From Clostridia bacterium (GTDB taxonomy: Bacteria; Bacillota; Clostridia; TANB77; UBA1234), in assembly GCA_900753975.1 (NCBI GenBank), contig CAAEBC010000012.1, positions 1 through 64,000 on the forward strand: a DNA stretch of 64,000 nucleotides. The letters are read 5' to 3'. The notes beneath the pieces were generated by a model. That model was not told the origin of the DNA. It saw only the letters and a program-made list of their open reading frames with translations, and did no database searches. Positions 51,678 through 61,000 of this stretch are shown here, one piece after another. Numbering within the stretch: the first letter of the stretch is position 1; every line of letters begins with the position of its first letter. A program made the translations under genes and the position numbers.

Positions 51678-53075
51678 ATGAAGAAACAAAATCAAGGTAT
51701 TTCGCTAATAAGTCTGATTATTACGATTATAGTAATAATTATATTAGCGGCGATAGTAATTTTTAGTGGAATGGGTACACCGGAAAAGGCACAGTTGTCT
51801 GCTGTAATAAGTGATATAGATAATGTGCAGACTGCTGTGGACCAAGCGTATTATGGGTTTTATACTGAAAAATCTGTAGCGGGAGAAGTTTGGAGTAAGA
51901 GCCAATTTTATGAGGCTGTTGCGACTGGTGAAACTAATAGAGATAATTTAACTGGTACAGGAATAGTGCCAATAAGTAAAGACGGAATGGTAAAAATGAC
52001 ACTTCCAAATTATGAAGGAAGAAGTTGGGGAGTGGCAGTTGAAGATATAGACGAACATACGCAAGTTGGTAGTGTAGTATTATATCCAGGCTTCGAATCA
52101 AATGGAAAAATATACTCTACATTACTAGATGTGCAAAACGATGGAAGAGATACACAATTAACAGAAGGAATACAAAGTAGTGGTACAGTAAAATTAGCAG
52201 ATTTGTTGAATGTAGGAGACTATGTAGAATATATACCAGACACAGCCGAATATACAACGGATACAAATAATACAGGATATACATCAGCGCAAACATTTAA
52301 AACGCAAACAAAAGACTGGAGAGTACTATATAAGAATACAGAAACAGGAGAAGTATTACTAACAACAAATGGAATTGTTAATGATGGAACCGGTGAGAAG
52401 AATGATAAAATATATTTGGAAGGTACAAAAGGATATTTAAGAGGGCCAACAGAATTAAATAATATATGTAAAGCACTGTATAGTAATAGCAGTTTAGGAA
52501 TAACAGCAAGAAGTATGACTGTAGAAGACTTAAATAAAGCATGTAATTATACGCCAAGTGAACCAACGAGATATGCATATTATCCAAAAGGAACAACATT
52601 TGCAGAAGGAGACACAACGATAGAATACAATGATAACATATATACAAAGACAGTACATTATAGAGGCACAGTAAAATTTTACACAAGCGATGGTGGAGGT
52701 ATAGAAAAAGATAGTGATGGATTTACATATAGAACACCTGAAGCAGACAATCCAGTATATGTAACAGAAACAAATTATAGGTACAATCCAAGTTCAAGTA
52801 ATTCAACAGTTGGAAGTATTTTAGGAGTTTCTGATGGCTGGCTGGCTTCGCCGTGTGTTGGCCTTGACTCGTCTAATGCGCGCTTCCTTGTGCGCTTGGC
52901 TTACAGTAGTTTCGTTAAAGCGGGCCTCTTGTGCAATTCGTATGATGCCACGTTTAGCTTCAGCTTTGGGGTCCGTCCGTTAGTTTCTTTGGGCTCTATG
53001 CTCCAAATAGATACGGGCGATGCAGCAAGAGATGGAAGTACATCAGCGAAAGCATGGAAGATAATCAAGAAGTAA
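51678..53075 (+). CDS. Prepilin-like protein with hypervariable-type C-terminal domain
   Basis: The 465-residue protein has a type IV prepilin N terminus: basic leader, cleavage after Gly7 (KQNQG then ISLISLIITIIVIIILAAIV) and one long hydrophobic helix, with Ser rather than Glu at mature position 5. The rest is extracellular. Residues about 380-440 (WLASPCVGLDSS to FGVRPLVSL) follow the C-type-lectin/formylglycine-enzyme fold pattern ending GVRP(L/V)VSL. The encoding block 52836-52980 is about 55% GC and only about 11% adenine by hand count, against very A-rich flanks. The ATG at 51678 fits GGGGGG nine bases upstream better than the ATG at 51669. Confidence 0.75.
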   Translation: MKKQNQGISLISLIITIIVIIILAAIVIFSGMGTPEKAQLSAVISDIDNVQTAVDQAYYGFYTEKSVAGEVWSKSQFYEAVATGETNRDNLTGTGIVPISKDGMVKMTLPNYEGRSWGVAVEDIDEHTQVGSVVLYPGFESNGKIYSTLLDVQNDGRDTQLTEGIQSSGTVKLADLLNVGDYVEYIPDTAEYTTDTNNTGYTSAQTFKTQTKDWRVLYKNTETGEVLLTTNGIVNDGTGEKNDKIYLEGTKGYLRGPTELNNICKALYSNSSLGITARSMTVEDLNKACNYTPSEPTRYAYYPKGTTFAEGDTTIEYNDNIYTKTVHYRGTVKFYTSDGGGIEKDSDGFTYRTPEADNPVYVTETNYRYNPSSSNSTVGSILGVSDGWLASPCVGLDSSNARFLVRLAYSSFVKAGLLCNSYDATFSFSFGVRPLVSLGSMLQIDTGDAARDGSTSAKAWKIIKK

Positions 53076-53081
53076 GATTTC

Positions 53082-53111
53082 TTGACAGCGGCTCGTATCA
53101 CACCATATTAT
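53082..53111 (+). promoter_or_regulatory. Promoter-like sequence after the pilin-like gene
   Basis: TTGACA (53082-53087) and TATTAT (53106-53111), spacer 18, begin seven bases after the stop codon. The following terminator at 53128 would limit any transcript to under 60 bases. Confidence 0.35.
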
Positions 53112-53127
53112 ACAGAAACGAAAAATA

Positions 53128-53166
53128 CAAAGTCCCAGTTAGCATACAAAACTAACTGGGACTTTG
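53128..53166. terminator. Bidirectional terminator between the pilin-like gene and pyk
   Basis: CAAAGTCCCAGTTAG pairs with CTAACTGGGACTTTG around CATACAAAA, a perfect 15-base stem. Confidence 0.9.
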
Positions 53167-53192
53167 ATATATCTAAAAGCTTGAATATTAAC

Positions 53193-54635
53193 TTAAACCG
53201 TATAAATACCCCCAATATTTTTACTAGCAGATAATCCTAGTAAATTATTCTTATTGTAAGTATCGCTTTCGCCAATTACTATTTTATCTCCATCAAAGAT
53301 ATAGTTACAGCCTTTTGCAATTTCAATTCCTTCACGTATCATATCTAAAGGATTTTCAGAATGATTAACTAGGATAGGGTAAATTCCCCAATTCACACTA
53401 AGCTGTCTTGCTGTTACTTCGTTTGGTGTTATTAGGTATATAGGACAAGCAGGTCTAAAGCTTGCAATAGCAACTGGTGTGTGTCCACCTTCTGATAATG
53501 CAAATATTGCTTTAGCATTTGATTGGTTTGCAACTTCGCAAAGTGCATGACCTACTATAAGGTTTGAACGATTTCCAACTAAATGACTTGTTTCTTTTAA
53601 GCCGAATTCTTTCCAATAATCTATTCCATTTTCAATTGTCTCAGCAATTTTTGCCATTGTCTTTACACTTTCAATAGGGAAGTTACCAGAAGCAACTTCA
53701 CCAGAAAGCATTATAGAAGAGGCACCATCAAATATTGCATTTGCAACATCGTTTACTTCTGCACGAGTAGGTCTTGGAGTATTAATCATAGACTCTAACA
53801 TTTGTGTAGCGATGATTACATTTTTTCCTTTTTGATTGCATTTCTTTACGAACTCTTTTTGAAGTAGCGGAACTCTATCCATAGGAATTTCCACACCTAA
53901 ATCTCCACGTGCAACCATTATTCCATCTACAACGTTAAGTATACTATCGAAATTATCTACACCTTCTTGGTTTTCAATTTTAGCAATGATTTTAATATGT
54001 GACGCATTATGCTCTTTAAGTACTTCTTTAATAGCCAAAATGTCTTCAGGTTTTCTTACAAATGAAGCAGCAATTATATCAAAACCGTTTTGAATTCCAA
54101 ATATTATATCTTCTTTATCTTTATCAGTAAGAAGAGGTAGTTGTAAAATAAGTCCAGGTATATTAACACTTTTTCTATTTGTTAATTTACCTCCGTGTAT
54201 AACTTCACAAACAACATCTTTGTTTACAATTTCTTTTACTTTTAATTCAATTATTCCATCGTTTATTAAGATTGTTGTACCAATTTGTACATCTTTATAA
54301 AGATGAGAATAGTTTACGAATACTTTTGAAAAAGTACCAACACAAGGTTCTTGCGAAAGTGTAAAAGTAGCACCATCATGTAATATTACTCCAGCATCAT
54401 TTTCAAAAGTACCAATTCTTATTTCTGGACCTTTTGTGTCAAGCATCATAGGAATAGGCATATTTAATTCGTCACGAACAGCTTTAAACATTTCTATTCT
54501 TTTTGATTGTTGCTCATAATCTCCGTGTGAAAAATTAAATCTTGCAACATTCATTCCAGCAGCAAATAGTTTTGTAAGTGTTTTACAATCATCTACTGCA
54601 GGACCTAATGTACATACTATTTTTGTTTTTCTCAT
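53193..54635 (-). CDS. pyk: Pyruvate kinase
   Basis: The 480-residue enzyme of lower glycolysis makes ATP and pyruvate from PEP. It starts MRKTKIVCTLGPAVDD, has MLDTKGPEIRIGTF, the catalytic IIAKIENQEGVDNFD, and MVARGDLGVEIP with the metal ligands. The C-terminal regulatory domain is short; there is no added PEP-utiliser domain. The start at 54635 follows GGAGGTAA; the upstream in-frame start at 54650 lies before this ribosome site. It is followed on the same strand by nothing and preceded by glgP, so glycogen breakdown and glycolysis genes are adjacent. Confidence 0.96.
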   Translation of the reverse strand: MRKTKIVCTLGPAVDDCKTLTKLFAAGMNVARFNFSHGDYEQQSKRIEMFKAVRDELNMPIPMMLDTKGPEIRIGTFENDAGVILHDGATFTLSQEPCVGTFSKVFVNYSHLYKDVQIGTTILINDGIIELKVKEIVNKDVVCEVIHGGKLTNRKSVNIPGLILQLPLLTDKDKEDIIFGIQNGFDIIAASFVRKPEDILAIKEVLKEHNASHIKIIAKIENQEGVDNFDSILNVVDGIMVARGDLGVEIPMDRVPLLQKEFVKKCNQKGKNVIIATQMLESMINTPRPTRAEVNDVANAIFDGASSIMLSGEVASGNFPIESVKTMAKIAETIENGIDYWKEFGLKETSHLVGNRSNLIVGHALCEVANQSNAKAIFALSEGGHTPVAIASFRPACPIYLITPNEVTARQLSVNWGIYPILVNHSENPLDMIREGIEIAKGCNYIFDGDKIVIGESDTYNKNNLLGLSASKNIGGIYTV

Positions 54636-54656
54636 AAATATTACCTCCATATTTAT

Positions 54657-57218
54657 TTATGCATTTTCAAGCCATTTGCAAAGTCCTAAATCTTGATTAT
54701 TAATAAGAAGTGGGTGAGTAGGTGTGATTCTAAATGTATAACCATAATTTCCACCGTTATCAATATTTATATTTGCTGAATATTCATAGTTAGAATTTTC
54801 TAAAGTATTTGTTAAATTCATAGGTACGTATTTGCTTTCAATTAATTTATTTGTACTATCAAATTTTCCATAAAAAACTTCTACTGATACATTTTCAGGA
54901 AGAATAGTGCCTAAGTTAACATTGCATTTTAAATTAATTAAATCTCCAGCATTTGCAGATAATTCTTCTAAATTGTTTGTAGGAGTAATAACTATGTTGT
55001 TCCAATTTTCTCTAAGACTTTTTTCAAATTCTAAAAATGCTTCAACATTTTCTTTAGAGTATTCACCAGAGTTTGTTAGATTAATTTGTGGCATATATAA
55101 TCTATTTAAATAGTCGCATAACATTCTGCTTGTATTATAAACTCCACCAACACTCTTAATAGAATTTTTCATTCTCTTAATCCATTTAGTATTTTTGCTC
55201 ATATCTGTTTTTTCATAATACATAGGAATTATTTCATTTTCTAAAGTGTTGTATATGCTTTGTGAATCTGCATTGTCTTGTATTTCATAGTTCGTGTATT
55301 CTGTATCATCACCGATAGACCAACCGTTTTGTGTGTCATATCCTTCGAACCACCAGCCATCTAATATACTGAAGTTTATTACACCGTTTAGTCCAGCTTT
55401 TTCTCCACTTGTTCCACTAGCTTCTAGAGGACGTCTAGGATTGTTTAGCCAAATGTCTACACCACTTACTAGATATCTTGCAATATGCATATTATAATTT
55501 TCTAATATAACAACTTTGCCTTTAAATTGAGGCATCTTTGAAATTTCATAAATTCTTTTTACTAAATCTTGACCTTGAATATCAGCAGGGTGTGGTTTGC
55601 CGGCAAATACTATTTGTACAGGTTTAGAAGGATTGTTTAATATATTTGTAATTCTTTCTAAATCTCTAAAAATTAAATCAGCACGTTTGTATGTTGCAAA
55701 TCTTCTAGCAAATCCGATTGTTAAAGCATTTGGATTTAATAATTTTTCTGCTTCATTTATTTCATCTAAAGAAGCTTTGTTTCTGATTAGTTGCTCACGA
55801 ATATTTTTTCTTACTAATTTAACCAATTTCTTTTTTTGAACCATGTGAGCTTCCCAAAGTTTTTCGTCTGGAATATTATCAATATCATTCCAAACGTCTC
55901 TATCATAAGTTTTTTCTTGCCAGAAAGGTCTCATGTAAGTGTTATATAGTTCTTTTAAAGTAGGGGCAAGCCAAGTACAAGTATGAACACCGTTTGTAAC
56001 ATAAGTTATAGGTATTTCGTTTGTTTGAATATTTGGCCATAGTTCTGCAAAAAGTTTTTGTGAAACTTCACCATGTAATTTACTAACACCATTTTTCTTT
56101 CCGGCAACTTTAAGTGCTAAAACAGCCATGTTAAATGAACGTAAATCATCTTCATATTTTGCACCCATGCTTAAGAATTGATTTCTAGTAATCTTTAATT
56201 CTGCACAATAATTTGAAAAATATTTATCCATAAGTTCAGCAGGGAATATATCGTTTCCTGCTGGTACAGGTGTATGTGTAGTAAAGATTGTACAAGTAGT
56301 TGCCATCTTTTTAGCAACTTCAAAAGATACATTTTTTTCTAACATAAATTTTCTTATTACTTCTAAAATAACGAAAGATGAATGACCTTCGTTCATGTGG
56401 TAAACAGTTGGATTAATATTTAATTTTTCTAATAATTTCATACCGCCGATACCTAAAATTATTTCTTGTGAAATTCTCATTTCTTGATTTCCACCATATA
56501 ATTTTAAAGTTAGTTGCCTATCTAAATCGCTATTTAAATCTATATCACTATCCATAAGGTATAGTGTAACTCTACCTACGTGTATTTTCCAAACTTTTAA
56601 ATAGATTATTCTATCTGGAAATTGAACAGGTATAATTAAGTTATTTCCATCTTCATCAAGTACTGGTAGTATAGGTAAGTCTGCTATGTTAGCAGGTGAG
56701 TAATCAAAAAGCTCACTTCCGTCTTTGTTTATAAGTTGGCTAAAGTAACCTTCTTTATATAAAAGTCCAACTGGAACAAAAGGGATACCTAAATCACTAG
56801 CAGATTTACAATGATCACCAGAAAGAATACCAAGTCCACCAGCATAGATTGGCAATATTTCATCAAGACCATATTCTGCAGAGAAGTATGCTATTATATC
56901 ATTTTTGTTGTTTGGAAAATGCTCATTAAAGTATGTATTTTTGGCATCTAAATATCCTTTGAAATTTTCGATTACCATATCATACTCTTTTAAAAATTCT
57001 GGATCATTAGAAACTTCAATTAATCTTTGTTGATTAATTTCAGAAAGAAATTTTACAGGGTTTTTATCTACCTTTATAAATAAATTTGAATCGATATAGT
57101 CATATAGTCTTAGTGCGTAAGAATTCCAAGACCACCATAAGTTATTTGCTAAATTAGATAACTCCGAAATTCTGTCTGGTAATTGTGGAGTTATAGTTAT
57201 TTTTCCGAATAAGTACAC
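54657..57218 (-). CDS. glgP: Alpha-glucan (glycogen) phosphorylase
   Basis: The 853-residue protein is of the long bacterial/archaeal glgP type with an N-terminal DUF3417-like region (LPDRISELSNLANNLWWSWN). It releases glucose-1-phosphate from glycogen or maltodextrin. The PLP site is visible as EASGTSGEKAGLNG with the Lys Schiff base, along with FARRFATYKRADLI and the NGVHTCTW region. The C terminus adds a carbohydrate/beta domain of about 100 residues. The GTG start at 57218 lies eight bases after GGAGG; upstream in-frame codons overlap ytxC and are not supported. It lies 22 bases before pyk. Confidence 0.94.
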   Translation of the reverse strand: MYLFGKITITPQLPDRISELSNLANNLWWSWNSYALRLYDYIDSNLFIKVDKNPVKFLSEINQQRLIEVSNDPEFLKEYDMVIENFKGYLDAKNTYFNEHFPNNKNDIIAYFSAEYGLDEILPIYAGGLGILSGDHCKSASDLGIPFVPVGLLYKEGYFSQLINKDGSELFDYSPANIADLPILPVLDEDGNNLIIPVQFPDRIIYLKVWKIHVGRVTLYLMDSDIDLNSDLDRQLTLKLYGGNQEMRISQEIILGIGGMKLLEKLNINPTVYHMNEGHSSFVILEVIRKFMLEKNVSFEVAKKMATTCTIFTTHTPVPAGNDIFPAELMDKYFSNYCAELKITRNQFLSMGAKYEDDLRSFNMAVLALKVAGKKNGVSKLHGEVSQKLFAELWPNIQTNEIPITYVTNGVHTCTWLAPTLKELYNTYMRPFWQEKTYDRDVWNDIDNIPDEKLWEAHMVQKKKLVKLVRKNIREQLIRNKASLDEINEAEKLLNPNALTIGFARRFATYKRADLIFRDLERITNILNNPSKPVQIVFAGKPHPADIQGQDLVKRIYEISKMPQFKGKVVILENYNMHIARYLVSGVDIWLNNPRRPLEASGTSGEKAGLNGVINFSILDGWWFEGYDTQNGWSIGDDTEYTNYEIQDNADSQSIYNTLENEIIPMYYEKTDMSKNTKWIKRMKNSIKSVGGVYNTSRMLCDYLNRLYMPQINLTNSGEYSKENVEAFLEFEKSLRENWNNIVITPTNNLEELSANAGDLINLKCNVNLGTILPENVSVEVFYGKFDSTNKLIESKYVPMNLTNTLENSNYEYSANINIDNGGNYGYTFRITPTHPLLINNQDLGLCKWLENA

Positions 57219-57289
57219 TAGAATTTCCTCCTTTGTATAATTAAGATTACATATAGTTTTATTATCTAATAACATAAGAAAAAAGTCAA

Positions 57290-57886
57290 TCATACATCTT
57301 CAAAAATATTCCTTATTATAAAATTTAAATATTCTATTGAAGTTGAATTTGTTAAAAATAATCCAACAATCATATCAAGTATTTCTTCTAGAAATTCACG
57401 ATAATTATTTAATGAAAAATTTATAAATGAATCCACATGAAGGTAATTTGTTTTCCTAAAATTTTTAAGAAGCAAACTTAAAATAATTTGTTTTCTATAA
57501 AGCAAAAGTTCAGCAGAATTTTCTATTAAAGAGTTTGGAGTTAAAACGAGACTTGAAATATTTTTTATTTTTGTAAGTGCATATTTTTCAAAATAAAAAT
57601 AGTTGTAATTTAAAATTCTTTTTATCATGTTTTCTTCGTATTCTTCAATTATTAAATCTGCAAGTATTAGAGAAAGTGCAGTATATAAATAAATATAATT
57701 ACCGTAAAAGTTTTTCTTGTTTTCTTTTGCAAAAGTGTTGTAATAGTTATAGCATTTTATTACTACTGTTTCTTCACCGTTTATTTTTCTATATAAAAAA
57801 CGTATATTAGGATATTTACGTAGTTCGTCTACTAATCGTTTTATGAATGAAGTAGTATTTGATTTTATAATTATAGATTTTGGCAT
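57290..57886 (-). CDS. ytxC: YtxC-like sporulation protein
   Basis: The 198-residue protein has the helical pattern of the putative sporulation protein YtxC: LADLIIEEYEENMIKRILNY with the NYFYFEKYAL segment, then a C-terminal REFLEEILDMIVGLFL. The family is conserved among spore formers and its biochemical role is unknown. GAGGTG precedes the ATG at 57886; a GTG three codons earlier is inside that ribosome site. It stands at the head of the minus-strand ytxC-glgP-pyk run and divergent from the giant gene at 58045. Confidence 0.75.
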   Translation of the reverse strand: MPKSIIIKSNTTSFIKRLVDELRKYPNIRFLYRKINGEETVVIKCYNYYNTFAKENKKNFYGNYIYLYTALSLILADLIIEEYEENMIKRILNYNYFYFEKYALTKIKNISSLVLTPNSLIENSAELLLYRKQIILSLLLKNFRKTNYLHVDSFINFSLNNYREFLEEILDMIVGLFLTNSTSIEYLNFIIRNIFEDV

Positions 57887-57985
57887 GTCGTTCACCTCAA
57901 ATATATTTTTTTCTAAAATAATAAATTTATTCTAAATATACTATTCTTTTCAAAGTAAAAAAGATAATGAATTAGTTAAAATCTA

Positions 57986-58015
57986 TTGAAAAAATAATAG
58001 CTGAATGTGTATAAT
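57986..58015 (+). promoter_or_regulatory. Promoter of the giant repeat gene
   Basis: TTGAAA (57986-57991) and TATAAT (58010-58015), spacer 18, 29 bases before the start codon. Confidence 0.65.
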
Positions 58016-58044
58016 AATATTAAATATACGATGAGGTGAAAAGA

Positions 58045-61000
58045 ATGAAAATCATTGAAAAGGTACTAAAGAAAAAATTAGTAGGCATGGGATATGATGA
58101 GGAAAAAATATCTAATCAACTAAAACAAATTGATTTTGATTTAATAGATAAACAGATAGCTTTTGAAAACGAAGCAGAAGATTATATAAAGATAATAGAG
58201 TATTCAGAGCCAAATGTTGAAATTCCTAGAATGCTTATAAACTATGATAAAAATTATATTCAAACAGTAGTTATAGATGGTGATATTAATTTGTCTACTG
58301 CTATTACATCTATAAACACATCTATGCCAATTGTGGATTATAAAATTTCTAGCACGGTTTGCATTGTGGCAACTACTTTATCACTTGGAGTAGAAATTTT
58401 AATTTACTCACCATCTATGCTTACTATTCAACAATATCCAAGTGAAACTTACGAAGATATATTAAAAAAAGAAAGAAATAATATTGCAAAAGAGTATTAT
58501 GAGGCTTTTGTTGCAAATGGTAGGGTTAATGAAAATAAAGTTAAAGGAATTTTAGCATTACTACTTTCTGAATATATTTTTGATGAGATTGCCTTAACGA
58601 ATGCAAATCCTAAAATAAAAATGTACGATAATCCTGATGCTTATGCAGAGGGAATAACAGAATATAGATTAAAATATATAAATAGAAGGACAAATAGAAT
58701 AGAACTTGCTTATAGACCGACTTATATAAAAAGATTAGGTGTTAATGTATCAGCTGGGCTTGTGAGTAATGATCCGTATATAAAACTAGATAATTTGCCA
58801 CAACCATCAGATTTCCCTTTGGATATTGTTTCTTGCTATTGGGTAAATGGCACTAAAAATCGTAAGGAAGAAGTTGCAATATATATCGCTACAAAACCTT
58901 ATGGAGATTTTAGAACATATAGAGAATATCAAGAAAACAATACTGAAAGATATGAAGACATTGCAAATGCACTAAAGATGCAATTTCAAAGAGAATGTAA
59001 TACGGAAATTGATAAGGAATATTTAAAATCAGTGCTTAAAAAATTAAATCCAGAATTATTAATTCCGTCAATGAGTGTAATAAAATCATGTATGGAAAAT
59101 CCAAATGATTTAATAGAGCCGATAAGATATAAGTTTAAAGCAATTTCTGATCCTGCAGATTTCGAAGAAAGATTATACATTTCAATCGAAGATAATTTAG
59201 GAAAAAGATATAAATATAAACTTACAGAAAATATATTAAATGATTTAACTAGAATAGGTAATAAATTAGAGTATACAGGCGAAGATGGAAATATAGTAAG
59301 AAAACAATCTATCGCAGATTTTAATGTTAATAGCAATACCGCAATTATAAGAAGAGAAACTTTAATTGATTACAGCAAGATTCCAGGACTTTTAGGATAT
59401 ATATATGAAGATATGGAATACATTGGTACAGACATGCTTCCTGTTCCAAGTATCGAAGTTGATTTTTATTTTGCAGCAAATAGCCAAGGACAAGTAGTGA
59501 TGTTTAATGGAACAAACTTATCTACGGATTATGCAAGTTACGTTAACGCAAACAAATTTAATGCTATTTCAGGCTCTGGTTCGGAAGAACAAGCATCTGG
59601 AACTACTTATGCAACTGTTAAATACGTAAATTCTAGAGGAGAAATTTTAAAAGAAAATAGAATAAATAATTTATTTCCTGGTTCTACTTATGTGCCCGAA
59701 ATTTTGCCAGTCATAAATGATGTTAATGGTTATGAATGGGTATGTGCAACAACACAATTTCCTACTACCGTTATAAATATACTTCCAGAATATAATGTTA
59801 TTGAAGTTAAATATAAAGAAAAATTTTCTAAAGTAACAGTTACATTTTTAAATAGAGACGGCAAAAAGATTTGCGACGATTTAGTTGAAACAGTTCAGGC
59901 TGGAAGTTTTTATAACATTGAAAATAAGAGAGAATACACAGACGATAAAGCAAATGATTGGACTTTGATTACTGCAAGGCCACAAAAGTTACTCATAAAA
60001 GATGATCCTACAAAAAATAATCTTATTTTGGTATATGACTTAGAAAAAGAAACAGTTACTGTAAGATATTTAAATAAAGATGGAAAGGAAATCGCACCTG
60101 CCAAAACAAAAGATGTACAAGTTGGTAAAATTTATGAAGTTAATGTTGAAAGAATTTATATTGATGCAAATAAACTAGGCTGGATTTATAATGGAAAGAC
60201 ACCTATTTCACATTTGGTAGAAGAAGATAAGGCAAATGTAATTGATGTTTCTTTTGAAGAATATAAATTACCAGTTACAACTAAATATCAAAGTGAAGAT
60301 GGCATTACAGTATTAAACGATAAAAAAGAATATTTACAAGTTGGACAAAAATATGTACCAGAATATGATGAAGAGATAGTAGATTTTAATTGTAAGATAT
60401 GGAAATTAAAAGAAATAGACAAAAAAGAATTTACTGTTTCTAAAAATGAAAATGAAAATGTAATAAAAGTTTTATATGAGCCAAAACTTGCAAAAGTTAC
60501 AATTCAGTTGATTAATGAAATCGGTGCAAAGATTGCAAGTCCTATTCAAAAACTCTGCCAGATAGGTGATGAGTTCAGTTCAGTATCTTTAAATGAAGTA
60601 ACTGATAATTATGGTAAGATGTGGGAGAAAAAAGAAGATCCTAAAACTTTAGTTGTAAGCCAAAATGAAGCTGAAAATAATGTTTCTATAAAATATAAAC
60701 CTCTTATTGCAAATATAGTTGTTAAGTTTTTTGATGATGAAAGAAACGAATTAGTGGAAGAAAAGAAATATGAGCAGCAAGCAGGAACGGTATTTAAACC
60801 AGAAATTATAGAGAGATTAGAATCTCCTGACGGAAGAAAATGGTATCTAAATAAAGATAAAGTTAAAGAAATAACAGTAAGAAAAAATATAGAAGAGAAT
60901 ATTGTTTCTATTTTTTATGAAAAAGAATTAACAGATGTATATTTGGAATTTGTTGATGCTTATAATAACACACTTAGAGATTCAACTATTGTGAAAGCAC

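Noticed and set aside
52378..52686. Minus-strand 102-codon frame inside the pilin-like gene
   Set aside because: It lies opposite a clear coding frame, has a biased Leu/Tyr/Cys composition typical of antisense of A-rich genes, and has no ribosome site.
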